DNA from: Phaeodactylibacter luteus
GTDB taxonomy: Bacteria > Bacteroidota > Bacteroidia > Chitinophagales > Saprospiraceae
Reading direction: 5' to 3'
NCBI RefSeq assembly: GCF_007993045.1
Contig: NZ_VOOR01000027.1
Span: forward strand, 17,408 to 81,407
DNA length: 64,000 bases
Below, one piece after another: positions 53,441 through 62,715 of this stretch (positions within the stretch are counted from its first letter, which is position 1; each line of letters begins with the position of its first letter). The translations under genes and the position numbers were made by a program. The notes beneath the pieces are model-generated. The model was given only the letters and a program-made list of their open reading frames with translations. It ran no database searches and was not told the DNA's origin.

Positions 53441-54215
53441 GACAATTTGGCCTTCGCCAGTCCCAGAGGGACGATAATTTTTTCCGACAATCGTCAGATT
53501 GTTTGAAAGGCCATAAGCTGACATCAGTCCTGTAAGGACGGCATCAGGGCAGGCCCAAAAAAGACAATTTGGCCTTCGCCAGTCCCAGAGGGACGATAAT
53601 TCTTTCCGGCAATCGTCAGATTGTTGAAAGGGCAAGCCCAAAAAACGACAATCTGGCCTGCGCCCAGTCCCGGAGGGACGATAATCCTTTCCGGCAATCG
53701 TCAGATTGTTGAAAGGGCAAGCCCAAAAAACGACAATTTAGCCTGCGCCCAGTCCCAGAGGGACGATAATTCTTTCCGACAATCGTCAGATTGTTGAAAG
53801 GCCATAAGCTGGCATCAGTCCTGTAAGGACGGCATCAGGAGGCAGCCCTAAAAAACGACAATTTGGTCTGCGCCAGTCCCAAAGGGACGATAATCCTCTC
53901 CGACAATCGTCAGATTGTTGAAAGGCCATAAGCTGGCATCAGTCCTGTAAGGACGCATCAGGGGGCAAGCCCCAAAAAAACGACAATTTAGCCTGCGCCC
54001 AGTCCCAGAGGGACGATAATCCTCTCCGACAATCGTCAGATTGTTGAAAGGCCATAAGCTGGCATCAGTCCTGTAAGGACGGCATCAGGGGGCAAGCCCC
54101 AAAAAAAACGACAATTTGGCCTGCGCCAGTCCCAGAGGGACGATAATCCTTTCCGACAATCGTCAGATTGTTGAAAGGCCATAAGCTGGCATCAGTCCTG
54201 TAAGGACGGCATCAG
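53441..54215. repeat. 775-bp tandem array of hairpin modules (7 A units, 5 B units)
   Basis: Unit A (about 70 bp) starts GACAATTTGGCCTGCGC and holds the mini-hairpins GTCCCAGAGGGAC and CAATCGTCAGATTG. It starts at 53441, 53563, 53647, 53732, 53857, 53982 and 54110. Unit B (about 50 bp; CCATAAGCTGGCATCAG, hairpin GTCCTGTAAGGAC, GGCATCAG) follows A1, A4, A5, A6 and A7, but not A2 or A3. The period is therefore about 85 bp without B and about 125 bp with it. No unique spacers and no coding frame are present. Confidence 0.9.
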
Positions 54216-54526
54216 TCAAAATATTGAAAATACCCCTACATTCCCCCAAGACAAACCAATAATAGGCCCCAAAACTTGCCCGATACCCAAGGCCATCGCG
54301 AATAGTTCCCTATTTTTCATCCGCCAAATTGAACCGCTTTTTGCTTTGCCCACACGATTTAGCGTAGAGCCAGAAAAAGCGAAAATTGAGGAGGTGGTTT
54401 TTTCGAAACCTATCCCGCAAGGCGGGAGGCTACGGTCATACGCGAAGGAAGAGGTGGCAAGAAAACCAAAAACTATTTTTCTGCCATATAAAATGATTTC
54501 GGATAAAGTCTACTAAAAGCAAAGAC
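54216..54526. other. 311-bp AT-richer leader region before the S9 peptidase
   Basis: No gene is visible. The region is clearly more AT-rich than the surrounding genes and holds CCCGCAAGGCGGG near 54414-54427, a short hairpin. The promoter of the peptidase is presumably here, but I find no exact TAnnTTTG. Confidence 0.45.
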
Positions 54527-56686
54527 ATGCAACAGAACTGTTTTTGGAAAATAGGGTTAGTAGCTGGCTTACTGATGGCGATGCATGCAGCAGGTATTGC
54601 ACAGGAAGGTGAGCTCACACTTGATGACCTGTTCGCAACGCCAAAACTGACGGGAACAACCCCGTCCCGGCCTGTGTGGGCACCGGACAGCAAGCACTTC
54701 GCCTTTTCTTGGAGTGAACCAGGAAATCCCGGGCGCGGCCTTTGGGTATCCACAAGCGATGGAAAGGAGGTGCGCCTGCATTCCGATACAGCCTCCGCGC
54801 CCGTGCGCGATATGGCCTGGGCCGACGCGAACACCATCCTGAGCCTGCGAGGTGGCCACCTATGGCGGACATCGCTGAGCCAGGGAGAGGATATCCAGCT
54901 GATGCCCGTAGAGGCAGGGGCACATAACCTGTCGATATCGCCAAATGGCAGGCAGGCGGCGTATATCAGCAACGGTGACCTGTGGCTGGCTGACTTCGCT
55001 TCCAAACAGAACCGGCAGCTCACTGAGATCGGCATCGCCAGTCTCTCGGACTTGCCGAAGGGGCGCTACAGCCGGCCGGAACGTGAAATCGGGCCGGGCA
55101 TCTGGAGCGGCCCAACGTACAAGTGGTCCCCGGATGGCCAGGCCATCGCGATTCATGTCGTTGACCGGCGCGAGATGCGAAAGGTGCCCTTCCCGGATTA
55201 CCTCGCTGCCGAAACCAACCCCAACGAGGTCCGCCGAGGTTATCCGGGCGATCCCAACGAGATACGCAGGGTGGGCCTGCTCGATGTGGAAAGCGGTAAC
55301 ATTACGTACCTCGATTTGCCAGGCCCGGCCGCCAATCAGGTCATCGACTTCAACTGGTCACCGGACGGTGCGCTGCTGGTTGATACCGCATCCGACACGG
55401 CGGTTGAACGCAAGCTGTTTGTCGTTGCACCCGGAGAAAGGCAGGTGCGCGAGATTTGGCGAGGTGTTCGCGAGAGCCGCATGTACACATCTTTTGGATC
55501 TGCCTGGGATCCGGAAGGAAAGCAGGCCATTTTCTTAAGCGATATGGGCGATCGCTACGGCCTTTATACCATCGATGCCTCACCATCTGGAGATCGTCCG
55601 CAGCTCCTGACCGATCCATCCTACGATGTGCTGTCCGCCCCCAGTGTTGCTGGTGACGCACTGTTTTATGCAGGCAACGGCGTTAATCCGTACGAACAGC
55701 ACGTGTACCGCCTGAATCTGTCCGGTGGCGGCCCCGAGCAGGTAACTCGTCTTCCGGGGCGCAACGATGGCTATCCCTCACCGGATGGGCAGCACCTGGT
55801 GTTCATGCACAGCCACGACACTTCGCCGCCTGAGCTTTACGTGGCAAGCAGCGGAGGTGGCGAGGCTGTGCGGATAACCCACTCGCCCTTGCCCGCCTTC
55901 ACGGAGCGGGCCTGGGCGGCTGCGGAATACGTCAGCTTCCCCAGTCTTGTGGATGACTACACCTTGCACGCCCGGATTCTGAAACCTGCCAACATGCAGC
56001 CCGGTAAGCAATATCCGGTGCTGTTTGGGCCTGTGTATTCGAATACAGCGAGGAACCGCTGGGCCGGCAACTACAGCCTCGTACAGCAGTTCTTGGCTAT
56101 GAAGGGATATGTCATCGTGCAGGTGGATTCACGTGGCAGCAACGGATATGGCCGGGCATTCCGTGAAGAATTCCTGTTGGGCTTTGCCGGCCAGGACATT
56201 GAGGATTATGCGAGTGCCGTTGCCTATATGGAGTCTCTGGATTATGTCGATCCCGACCGCATCGGCATCTGGGGCAGCAGCTACGGTGGCACATTATCCG
56301 TTTATTCGCTGTTGATGAAGCCGGGCTTGTTTCAGGTAGGCGTTGCGGCAGCGGCGGCGGTTGACCCGGCGTTCTTTGGCACGGACGACGTGGCGATAGT
56401 TCGTACCCCACAGGCCCACCCGGAGATCTTCGAAAGGAAAGCGCTCAACTATGCGGCGAATCTGGAGGACAAACTCCTGTTTATCCACGGCATGCAGGAC
56501 CATGTGGTCCCCTTCAAGACGACAGCCGTGCTAGCGGAAGAACTGATTAAACAAGGCAAGGACTTCGATTTTGCGTTTGCACCGGGTGCGACGCATGGAT
56601 GGAGCCGTGAACGGCACTACGACCGCTATCTGTTTGGCAAGATCATCGAATACTTTGACCGGCACCTGGGCATGCCGTCTGAGTAG
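54527..56686 (+). CDS. S9-family prolyl oligopeptidase (dipeptidyl peptidase IV-like), exported
   Basis: The 719-residue serine peptidase has a signal peptide (cut near AAGIAQ), a beta-propeller of about 420 residues (WAPDSKHFAFSWS, YKWSPDGQAIAIHVVDRREM) and a C-terminal alpha/beta hydrolase domain. The catalytic triad is Ser585 in WGSSYGG, Asp658 in GMQDHVVP and His690 in GATHGW. It releases N-terminal X-Pro-type dipeptides, by family. It is flanked by the tandem array and by a CTAG element/REP-like pair. Its codon choice looks slightly different by eye, so transfer is possible. Confidence 0.93.
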   Translation: MQQNCFWKIGLVAGLLMAMHAAGIAQEGELTLDDLFATPKLTGTTPSRPVWAPDSKHFAFSWSEPGNPGRGLWVSTSDGKEVRLHSDTASAPVRDMAWADANTILSLRGGHLWRTSLSQGEDIQLMPVEAGAHNLSISPNGRQAAYISNGDLWLADFASKQNRQLTEIGIASLSDLPKGRYSRPEREIGPGIWSGPTYKWSPDGQAIAIHVVDRREMRKVPFPDYLAAETNPNEVRRGYPGDPNEIRRVGLLDVESGNITYLDLPGPAANQVIDFNWSPDGALLVDTASDTAVERKLFVVAPGERQVREIWRGVRESRMYTSFGSAWDPEGKQAIFLSDMGDRYGLYTIDASPSGDRPQLLTDPSYDVLSAPSVAGDALFYAGNGVNPYEQHVYRLNLSGGGPEQVTRLPGRNDGYPSPDGQHLVFMHSHDTSPPELYVASSGGGEAVRITHSPLPAFTERAWAAAEYVSFPSLVDDYTLHARILKPANMQPGKQYPVLFGPVYSNTARNRWAGNYSLVQQFLAMKGYVIVQVDSRGSNGYGRAFREEFLLGFAGQDIEDYASAVAYMESLDYVDPDRIGIWGSSYGGTLSVYSLLMKPGLFQVGVAAAAAVDPAFFGTDDVAIVRTPQAHPEIFERKALNYAANLEDKLLFIHGMQDHVVPFKTTAVLAEELIKQGKDFDFAFAPGATHGWSRERHYDRYLFGKIIEYFDRHLGMPSE

Positions 56687-56883
56687 AGGTTGGGGTAGCC
56701 TTAACTTAACCCAATCCTTAGGACAGCTGAATTTGATTTTTTTAGTTTGGGAAACAGCATTGTTTTCTCCATAAATTAATGGGCCTGGTTTAGCCTTTCT
56801 GAAGTTCAAAGGTCAAGGGTGTTAATTTTGTGCGTAAACCCGCTTACGCAGTGCGCTCGTGGATATGATATGCTTTTGGGGCT
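56687..56883. other. Spacer after the S9 peptidase
   Basis: This 197-bp AT-rich stretch has no gene and no clear terminator. Together with the CTAG element and REP-like copy to its right it makes a 560-bp gene-free interval before hsdR. Confidence 0.4.
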
Positions 56884-57053
56884 CTAGTGGTCTGTCAAGG
56901 CTAAAACTAGGGGTTGCCTGCGGGGATTTTTGAGGCTACTCTTCGTTGGACAACCCCTTACGTAGCGCTGCTATGCGCGGGAACATCCGCCTTGATTTAG
57001 CCTCAAAATTCGCTCCCACTCAACCCATAAATTAACACTTGACAGACCACTAG
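56884..57053 (+). mobile_element. CTAG element (170 bp), diverged subfamily 2
   Basis: It is bounded by CTAG with terminal repeats CTAGTGGTCTGTCAAG and CTTGACAGACCACTAG (perfect complements). The inner stem is TTTTGAGGCTA against TAGCCTCAAAA. The linkers ACTCTTCGTT and CGCCTTGATT are shared with subfamily 1, while the paired parts differ in sequence but still pair. It abuts REP-like copy 8. Confidence 0.85.
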
Positions 57054-57186
57054 CTTGGCATTGGCCTAGCGCTGCGCAGGGGTGGCAAGCCCGACAGGGC
57101 CGAGCGGATAGCGAGCCCCGGAGCATAGCGGCGCCTGCCATTGGGCAGGGGCAGGCCCCTCTTTACGGTAAAAAAAGCCAATCTGG
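57054..57186 (+). repeat. REP-like repeat, copy 8 (short variant)
   Basis: CTTGGCATTGGCCTAGCGCT, GGCAAGCCCGACAGGGCCGA, GCGGATAGCGAGCCCCGGAG, GGGCAGGGGCAGGCCCCT and the A6 end with GCCAATCTGG are present in the standard order. It lies between subfamily 2 of the CTAG element and the end of hsdR. Confidence 0.87.
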
Positions 57187-57246
57187 TTGTTAGCCCAATT
57201 ATCTTGTAGCTCGGGTTTTGGCGGAAAAGCTAGGCCATCAATCCAC

Positions 57247-60200
57247 TCATATCTCCCCGCCAATCCCCTTAAACTTCTCCACAAAGGCAGACATTTTTTG
57301 GAAGACACGCTGCTTGAGGGTCAGGTACTGAGGGTTCAGGGGGCTCATTCTCGGTAGAAGTGCGTTGAGCTCTGTACCGTTTTCACTGGCATAGCTGCGC
57401 CTCAGGGAGGTGGCAATGTAACGCCTGGCTGCCTCTACGTTCAGGTTTTCTTCAGTTATCAGCTCGGTGGCTTCGCTTTTCTGCCTTTCCTGTGCGTAGG
57501 TAAAGAACGATTCCATGATGCCCGCCTTGTCCGGAATGGAGTCCAGGTTGGTTTCATTGATGTAGTCTACGATGAGGCTTTCCTTTGCTCTGTTGCCTAT
57601 GCTTGCGCGGATGATGCGCCGGATTTCATCCACTAACGAAGCCTTGTCTTTCGTTTTCTTGTTGTGCTCAAATATCAACTCCAGGATATAATCCAGGTTG
57701 ATCTCTTGTGACTTGAGCAGGTCAACCTCAAATACGACATCATCCCAGTCGATGCCTGATTCTTCTGTTTCTTTGCCTTTTTTCTCCCGGCGCAGCCAGT
57801 CGCGGATATCGTTGTAGGTGGATCGGTAGTCTTGTACGGTACGCTCTGGCAAGGTTTCTATTGTTTGCATGATGGCGATGTCCTCATCGGTCACGAAGTA
57901 GGTTTCCTTGAAGGCTTCAACGGCTTCCGTATCGTTGAGGTCAATGTCTTGCAGTGCGTTTAGGTGGGTGAACTCATCGTAATTCTGAAGTATGTTTTCT
58001 ACCCGTAGATACTCGCCGAAGAGCTTGACAAACTCTTTCTTATCGCTCTCCCTGATGATCTCGTCCGGGTCGGGGAATTTTTCATTCAACTCGTTAACCA
58101 CTTCTATATACCCCCGGCGGGCTTTGCCGGTAGCGATGTCTGTGAAGCCTTCCAAATACTCTTTGTAGCTCTTCTCAAGTACTACATTTTTGGTATTCCG
58201 GTCTCCAAACAGCGTAATAGCATCGATGGTAGCTTTTTCTAAATCCCGGAAGGTGACAATATTGCCGAAGGTTTTAGTGGCATCATATATCCGGTTGGTG
58301 CGTGAGAAGGCTTGCATTAAGCCGTGATACCGCAGGTTTTTATCTACAAAAAGGGTATTCAGCGTAGGCGCATCAAAGCCGGTGAGGAACATGCCGACGA
58401 CAATCAGCAAGTCCACTTCTTTGTTCTTTACCCGTTTGGCAAGGTCCCGATAGTAGTTTTGAAATTCCTTGCTTTCCACACCAAAGCTGGTCTTGAACAG
58501 GGCATTGTAGTCTTGAATAGCCGCAGTCAAAAACTCTTTGGCACTCAGCTCCATGGCAGAGGGCTCAAAGGTTTCGTCGGCTATTTCCCCTATGGCTCTT
58601 TGCTCTTCGTTGGCGGCGAAGGAGAAGATGGTGGCTATTTTCAGTGGCTTTTCGCTATCGGCCTGCAGCTTATTTAAAGTCTCATAGTAGCTTTTCGCGG
58701 CATCTACGCTATTGACGGCAAACATGGCATTGAAGCCTTTGTTGCCCCCTTGTGTCCGGTGGGTCTTTATCCTGAAATTTTGCAGGATGTACTCCGAAAT
58801 CTCTTTGATCCGTGTGGGGTGCAGCAAGGCGGTTTTATTCTCCGCTGCCGTCAGTTTCTTTTCATCCAATTCTGTTTCAATGCCTTTGAACTTCGGCCGT
58901 ACATCATTGTAGTCGACTTTAAACTTAAGCACTTTCTCGTCTCTGATGGCGTCCGTAATAACGTAGGAGTGCAGTTCGCGCCCAAATACGCTGGCTGTGG
59001 TATCCGCACCCAGTGCATTTTGCGGAAAAATGGGCGTGCCGGTAAACCCAAACTGATAGTACTTTTTGAACTTTTTCTTCAGGTTCTTTTGGGCTTCGCC
59101 AAACTGCGAACGGTGGGCTTCATCAAAAATGAAAACGACTTGCTGCTGGTATACCGGCAGATCGCGCTCGCTTTTCATCAGGTTGTTCAGCTTCTGAATG
59201 GTCGTGACGATGATCTTGTTGTCGTCTTTGTTGAGGTTTCTTTTTAAGCCCGCCGTGCTATCGGACCCATTCACGCTATCCGGAGAAAAGCGCTGGTACT
59301 CTTTCATGGTCTGATAATCCAAATCTTTACGGTCTACCACAAAGAATACCTTATCAATAAAATCCAGCCCGGTAGCCAGCCTGGCGGCTTTAAAGCTCGT
59401 CAGGGTTTTACCCGATCCGGTCGTATGCCAGATGTAGCCGCCCCCTTCTGTGGTTGCCCATTTTTTGGCTTCATAGGCACTCCTGATCTTCCATAAAATC
59501 CGCTCAGTAGCAGCAATCTGATAGGGGCGCATGATCAGCAGGACATCATTGACATCAAAAACAGAGTAATGCAGCAACACCTGCAGCAGCGTGTTTTTCT
59601 GGAAAAAGGTAGCCGTGAAATCCTTCAAATCCCTGATCAGCTTATTGTCTGCCTTGGCCCAGTTCATGGTAAAGTCGTAGCTGTTCTTATTGCGCTCCAC
59701 GGTGTTGGCGAAGTACCGGCTGTCGGTACCGTTGGAGATCACAAACAGCTGCAGGTATTTGAAGAGGGAGTTTTCCTTGTTGAAACTCTCTTTGGTATAA
59801 CGGTGTACCTGATTGAACGCTTCCCGGATGGCCACGCCCCGCTTTTTTAGCTCGACTTGTACCAAAGGCAAGCCATTGACCAGTATCGTGACATCGTACC
59901 GATTGGCGTGGGTGCCCCTTTGTTCAAACTGTGAGATCACCTGCACCTTATTCCGGGCAATCTGCTGCTTGTCTATGAGGTATATGTTCTGTATGTGCCC
60001 GTCATCGAAGACGAAGTCATGTATATAATTATCGTGTATTTTCCTGGTCTTATCAATCAGGTTTTCTCCGGGCCGGTCCAAATATTCCTCAACGAAACGA
60101 GCCCATTCATTATCCGTAAAGGCCATGTCGTTCAACTCCTGCAGCAGGGCCCTGACGTTGGCCAGCATGGCTTCAGCGGTATTGAGTTTGGGCAGGTGTT

Positions 60201-60354
60201 CATAACCCTGATTGGCCAGATCCTGTATGAGTTCCCGTTCCAGTGCTGCCTCTGATTGGTAAACCGCGGGGGTCTCATGAACTTCTGAGTACTTGGTGTA
60301 GTGCTCAAGTACGATAAAGTGGTTGGATTCTGCTATGGTGTTGTAGTTTGGCAT
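57247..60354 (-). CDS. hsdR: Type I restriction enzyme R subunit (HsdR)
   Basis: The 1035-residue motor/nuclease subunit has a PD-(D/E)xK nuclease segment ([20 protein letters not shown], about 140-160), Walker A in [13 protein letters not shown], the DEAH box in [13 protein letters not shown], and later helicase motifs ([28 protein letters not shown]). It translocates DNA and cuts far from unmethylated sites once assembled with HsdM and HsdS. I start at ATG 60354 ([10 protein letters not shown]); ATG 60372 is possible and would overlap the GxxExxY gene. It is the last gene of the operon. Confidence 0.93.
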   Translation of the reverse strand: MPNYNTIAESNHFIVLEHYTKYSEVHETPAVYQSEAALERELIQDLANQGYEHLPKLNTAEAMLANVRALLQELNDMAFTDNEWARFVEEYLDRPGENLIDKTRKIHDNYIHDFVFDDGHIQNIYLIDKQQIARNKVQVISQFEQRGTHANRYDVTILVNGLPLVQVELKKRGVAIREAFNQVHRYTKESFNKENSLFKYLQLFVISNGTDSRYFANTVERNKNSYDFTMNWAKADNKLIRDLKDFTATFFQKNTLLQVLLHYSVFDVNDVLLIMRPYQIAATERILWKIRSAYEAKKWATTEGGGYIWHTTGSGKTLTSFKAARLATGLDFIDKVFFVVDRKDLDYQTMKEYQRFSPDSVNGSDSTAGLKRNLNKDDNKIIVTTIQKLNNLMKSERDLPVYQQQVVFIFDEAHRSQFGEAQKNLKKKFKKYYQFGFTGTPIFPQNALGADTTASVFGRELHSYVITDAIRDEKVLKFKVDYNDVRPKFKGIETELDEKKLTAAENKTALLHPTRIKEISEYILQNFRIKTHRTQGGNKGFNAMFAVNSVDAAKSYYETLNKLQADSEKPLKIATIFSFAANEEQRAIGEIADETFEPSAMELSAKEFLTAAIQDYNALFKTSFGVESKEFQNYYRDLAKRVKNKEVDLLIVVGMFLTGFDAPTLNTLFVDKNLRYHGLMQAFSRTNRIYDATKTFGNIVTFRDLEKATIDAITLFGDRNTKNVVLEKSYKEYLEGFTDIATGKARRGYIEVVNELNEKFPDPDEIIRESDKKEFVKLFGEYLRVENILQNYDEFTHLNALQDIDLNDTEAVEAFKETYFVTDEDIAIMQTIETLPERTVQDYRSTYNDIRDWLRREKKGKETEESGIDWDDVVFEVDLLKSQEINLDYILELIFEHNKKTKDKASLVDEIRRIIRASIGNRAKESLIVDYINETNLDSIPDKAGIMESFFTYAQERQKSEATELITEENLNVEAARRYIATSLRRSYASENGTELNALLPRMSPLNPQYLTLKQRVFQKMSAFVEKFKGIGGEI

Positions 60355-60364
60355 GTTTCGTTGG

Positions 60365-60817
60365 TTAACCATGAAGGACACGGAATGCAGGGCGTGTTTG
60401 TTTCTTTACCACGGAAGGCACGGAATACACGAAAAACCACAGGGCGAGTCTGACGATGTCTGCTTTGGGGTAGCTTCCAAAGTTAACAAGTAACCCTAGT
60501 TTCATATTCGTTGCTTTGAGATAATTGAGGAGTTGCGCCTGGTGTTCCGGAGCGATTTGCCTCACGGCTTTTAGTTCTACGATGATTTTTCCGTAACAAA
60601 TCAGGTCGGGCCGGTATCTTTGTTGCAGCGCCTCACCTTTATAGGACAATTGCAGCTCTGCCTGGGCGATGAAAGGAATTTGACGCGAGGTCAGTTCTCT
60701 TTCCAGGCACTCCTGATAAACCGTCTCCAGGAATCCGCAGCCCATTTCCCGATAGACTTCAAATATGGCACCCTGTATTGCATAACCTTCTGCTTTGTAT
60801 ATGATTCGGTCACTCAT
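60365..60817 (-). CDS. GxxExxY-family protein (PD-(D/E)XK-like)
   Basis: The 150-residue protein has the name motif in [10 protein letters not shown] (about 26-35) and the nuclease-like core [18 protein letters not shown] (Asp, Glu, Lys). The conserved part ends near [15 protein letters not shown]. The last 25 residues ([20 protein letters not shown]) are encoded by a CACGGAA-type simple repeat and are probably an acquired tail. It sits between hsdS and hsdR. The role is unknown; nuclease activity is inferred from the fold. Confidence 0.85.
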   Translation of the reverse strand: MSDRIIYKAEGYAIQGAIFEVYREMGCGFLETVYQECLERELTSRQIPFIAQAELQLSYKGEALQQRYRPDLICYGKIIVELKAVRQIAPEHQAQLLNYLKATNMKLGLLVNFGSYPKADIVRLALWFFVYSVPSVVKKQTRPAFRVLHG

Positions 60818-60888
60818 AACGTGTTAGATTATTACCTCTAATGAGGCAAAATGGACGAACAAAGACGCACCCTACTTTTTTGCGCCTT

Positions 60889-62103
60889 TTAATTTTCGTG
60901 CCTTTCGTGCCTTTCGTGCCTTTCGTGGTCTGTGTTCGGGAAGCTCAACAACAAATCCCGATAATATTCATACTGCTTCTCCCGCAGCTCAATCTCCCTC
61001 GGCAACCCCTCGCTGATGGAAGTGGTCAACGTATCGAATTTATCCAGGATGGAGACGATGCGGGCCTGTTCTTCGAGGGGTGGGATGGGCAAAACAAGTC
61101 TAGCCAATGCTGATTTTGCAAGTCTAGGTATACTTGCACGGCGAACTTGCCCCAATATCTTATGTTGTTGTGTCCATAAAAAATAGTAGACATATTTGCT
61201 ATTTATATTTTCTGGTGTTATCAGGTAGTAAACATCATCTGCTGCCCAAAAATCAACATCGCTATAACCAATCTCACCAGCAGCACCAGCACAAATAACA
61301 AATGTAGTACCAGCTTTAACATTACTCTCGCTGTAATATCCTAAAGGCGTCATGCTATTTTGGAAAACTGCATATTCACCTGTATCGTCTAACTGGCTTT
61401 TTACAAGTCTCTTGCCTCGCTGAAGTGTTATCACCTCCCCCAAAGCCTTCCACACCACGTTCGTGCCTTTCGTGTCGTTCGTGGTCTCAAAGCTCAACAA
61501 CCGCTCCCGATAATACGCATACTGCTTCCGCCGCGCCGTCAGCTCCGCCGTCAGCTCCGCCGTCAGCTCGGTGAACGTATCGAGGATGCGGACGATTTCC
61601 TGCTGTATTTGAAGGGACCGCTCGGGGTCGTTTGGGCAGGGGATGGGGAATTCTTTGTTGCAGTAATTACTAATCCATTGCCGTTTGTGGTCACCCTCTA
61701 CTAAACCACTGGGAACTGTATTCAACCAATAATAGATATATTTTAATAAAGCCTTAGATTCATCCTTGGATGTAATTATCTTCATCGCTGATGACTTGAC
61801 CTTAAAATCAAAATCAACCCATTTATTAGCGGTAGTAAAATCATCAAAAATTATTACAGGCGCTTCAGATGCTTTATAAATCCCATCTTCCTCATTAGTA
61901 TACCCAAGAATGAAGGTCTTGCCGGCAGTTAGAACAGGTGTCTTAAAATCATCATTATAAAATTTTGACTTTACCCGATACTTTGTTGGCTGTTCGTAAT
62001 CGGTATAATCCCCCAGCGCTTTCCACTCCACCTCAGCCCCATCCAGCAACTTCTCTATAAACGGCAGCCGCCGGTCGCCCTTTGTATTTGGTGCTTTACT
62101 CAT
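60889..62103 (-). CDS. hsdS: Type I restriction-modification specificity subunit (HsdS)
   Basis: The 404-residue subunit has two target-recognition domains (about 20-175 and 215-350) separated by a helical conserved spacer, and a second spacer helix at the C-terminus (EEQARIVSILDKFDTLTTSI). The central spacer contains a TAEL repeat (TELTAELTAELTARRKQYAY). The C-terminus is the odd repeat HERHERHERHEN, coded by 9-bp tandem repeats. HsdS decides the bipartite DNA target, and TAEL copy number sets the spacer length in EcoR124-type enzymes. Confidence 0.92.
   Translation of the reverse strand: MSKAPNTKGDRRLPFIEKLLDGAEVEWKALGDYTDYEQPTKYRVKSKFYNDDFKTPVLTAGKTFILGYTNEEDGIYKASEAPVIIFDDFTTANKWVDFDFKVKSSAMKIITSKDESKALLKYIYYWLNTVPSGLVEGDHKRQWISNYCNKEFPIPCPNDPERSLQIQQEIVRILDTFTELTAELTAELTARRKQYAYYRERLLSFETTNDTKGTNVVWKALGEVITLQRGKRLVKSQLDDTGEYAVFQNSMTPLGYYSESNVKAGTTFVICAGAAGEIGYSDVDFWAADDVYYLITPENINSKYVYYFLWTQQHKILGQVRRASIPRLAKSALARLVLPIPPLEEQARIVSILDKFDTLTTSISEGLPREIELREKQYEYYRDLLLSFPNTDHERHERHERHEN
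60893..60927 (-). repeat. 9-bp tandem repeat (CCTTTCGTG) at the 3' end of hsdS
   Basis: TTTTCGTG is followed by three perfect CCTTTCGTG copies (60901-60927). In hsdS frame this gives the HER-HER-HER tail. Related CGTG/CACGAA-type strings occur inside hsdS (61459-61490) and at the 3' end of the GxxExxY gene (60405-60440). Confidence 0.8.
61534..61569 (-). repeat. Three perfect 12-bp repeats in the hsdS spacer
   Basis: CGCCGTCAGCTC occurs three times head to tail (61534-61545, 61546-61557, 61558-61569), read on the coding strand as GAGCTGACGGCG. They encode the TAEL units in the central helix. Gain or loss of one unit keeps the frame. Confidence 0.92.
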
Positions 62104-62172
62104 TGTTTTTTGTCTCCTTTTTTATGGTTTAGATTTCTCGCTTCGCTCGAAATGACGCCTTTTTTTGGGGAG

Positions 62173-62214
62173 GGGCATAAGCTAGCGGCTGCAGAGAGCC
62201 GCTAGCTTATGCCC
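62173..62214. other. Perfect 18-bp hairpin between GIY-YIG and hsdS genes
   Basis: GGGCATAAGCTAGCGGCT (62173-62190) pairs with AGCCGCTAGCTTATGCCC (62197-62214) around GCAGAG. It lies within a 185-bp gap, flanked by GCTTCGCTCGAAATGACGCC-like and GCGAGTTGTCATTCCGACC-like arms that also partly pair. It may terminate or process the operon mRNA, or be a small inserted repeat. Confidence 0.75.
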
Positions 62215-62288
62215 ACTCTTCCCCGCAAAGCGAGTTGTCATTCCGACCGAAGGGAGGGATCTCCAGCCTAGAATTAATCCCCTGCAAA

Positions 62289-62687
62289 TCAAGAAGGAGT
62301 GTCATTTCCACTGCAGGGAGGAATCTCCTGGTTTTCCTCCAATTCTCTTAGCAGGTCCGCCACTTGTTGCGCGAAAGGAACCTGTTTATGCATAAATCCC
62401 TTTTCAGTCGCTAGTACCTTCCATTCAGGGTTCTTCCTGTTGATGAGTGCCTCCTTCTTTTGGCGGTTCCACTTTTTAAGCTCTTTTTCTCGCTTTATGG
62501 CCAAGTCAAAGTAGGGGTACTCTTCATAATAAATGCAGTATTCCAGATTATATTTATCGGTGAATGCATTTTCCACCAGATGATTTTTGTGTTCGTAAAT
62601 CCTACGGCACAAATCGTTGGTGACACCAATATATAAGGTGGTTCTATTCTTGTTAGTCATGATATAAACAAAACCTGCTCTACTCAT
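62289..62687 (-). CDS. GIY-YIG nuclease-domain protein
   Basis: The 132-residue protein begins MSRAGFVYIMTNKNRTTLYI and continues with GVTNDLCRRIYEHKN, the GIY-YIG core (here VYI...YIG with Arg and a later Glu in YFDLAIKREKELKKW). Small UvrC-like relatives of this kind are common in Bacteroidota, often in spacers. It is placed between hsdS and rhuM. I start at ATG 62687; codons upstream to 62756 are Arg/Lys-rich and overlap the rhuM end. Confidence 0.88.
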   Translation of the reverse strand: MSRAGFVYIMTNKNRTTLYIGVTNDLCRRIYEHKNHLVENAFTDKYNLEYCIYYEEYPYFDLAIKREKELKKWNRQKKEALINRKNPEWKVLATEKGFMHKQVPFAQQVADLLRELEENQEIPPCSGNDTPS

Positions 62688-62715
62688 TCTTGCCCTTTTT
62701 TTTAACTTTCTTTTC

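Noticed and set aside
53441..54215. CRISPR array
   Set aside because: Repeats with regular spacing first suggest it, but the stretches between hairpins are themselves repeated, there are no unique spacers and no cas genes.
54436..55035. 199-codon minus-strand frame over the start of the S9 peptidase
   Set aside because: It is antisense to the signal peptide and propeller of a clearly real gene, and its product is Ser/Arg/Pro-rich without pattern.
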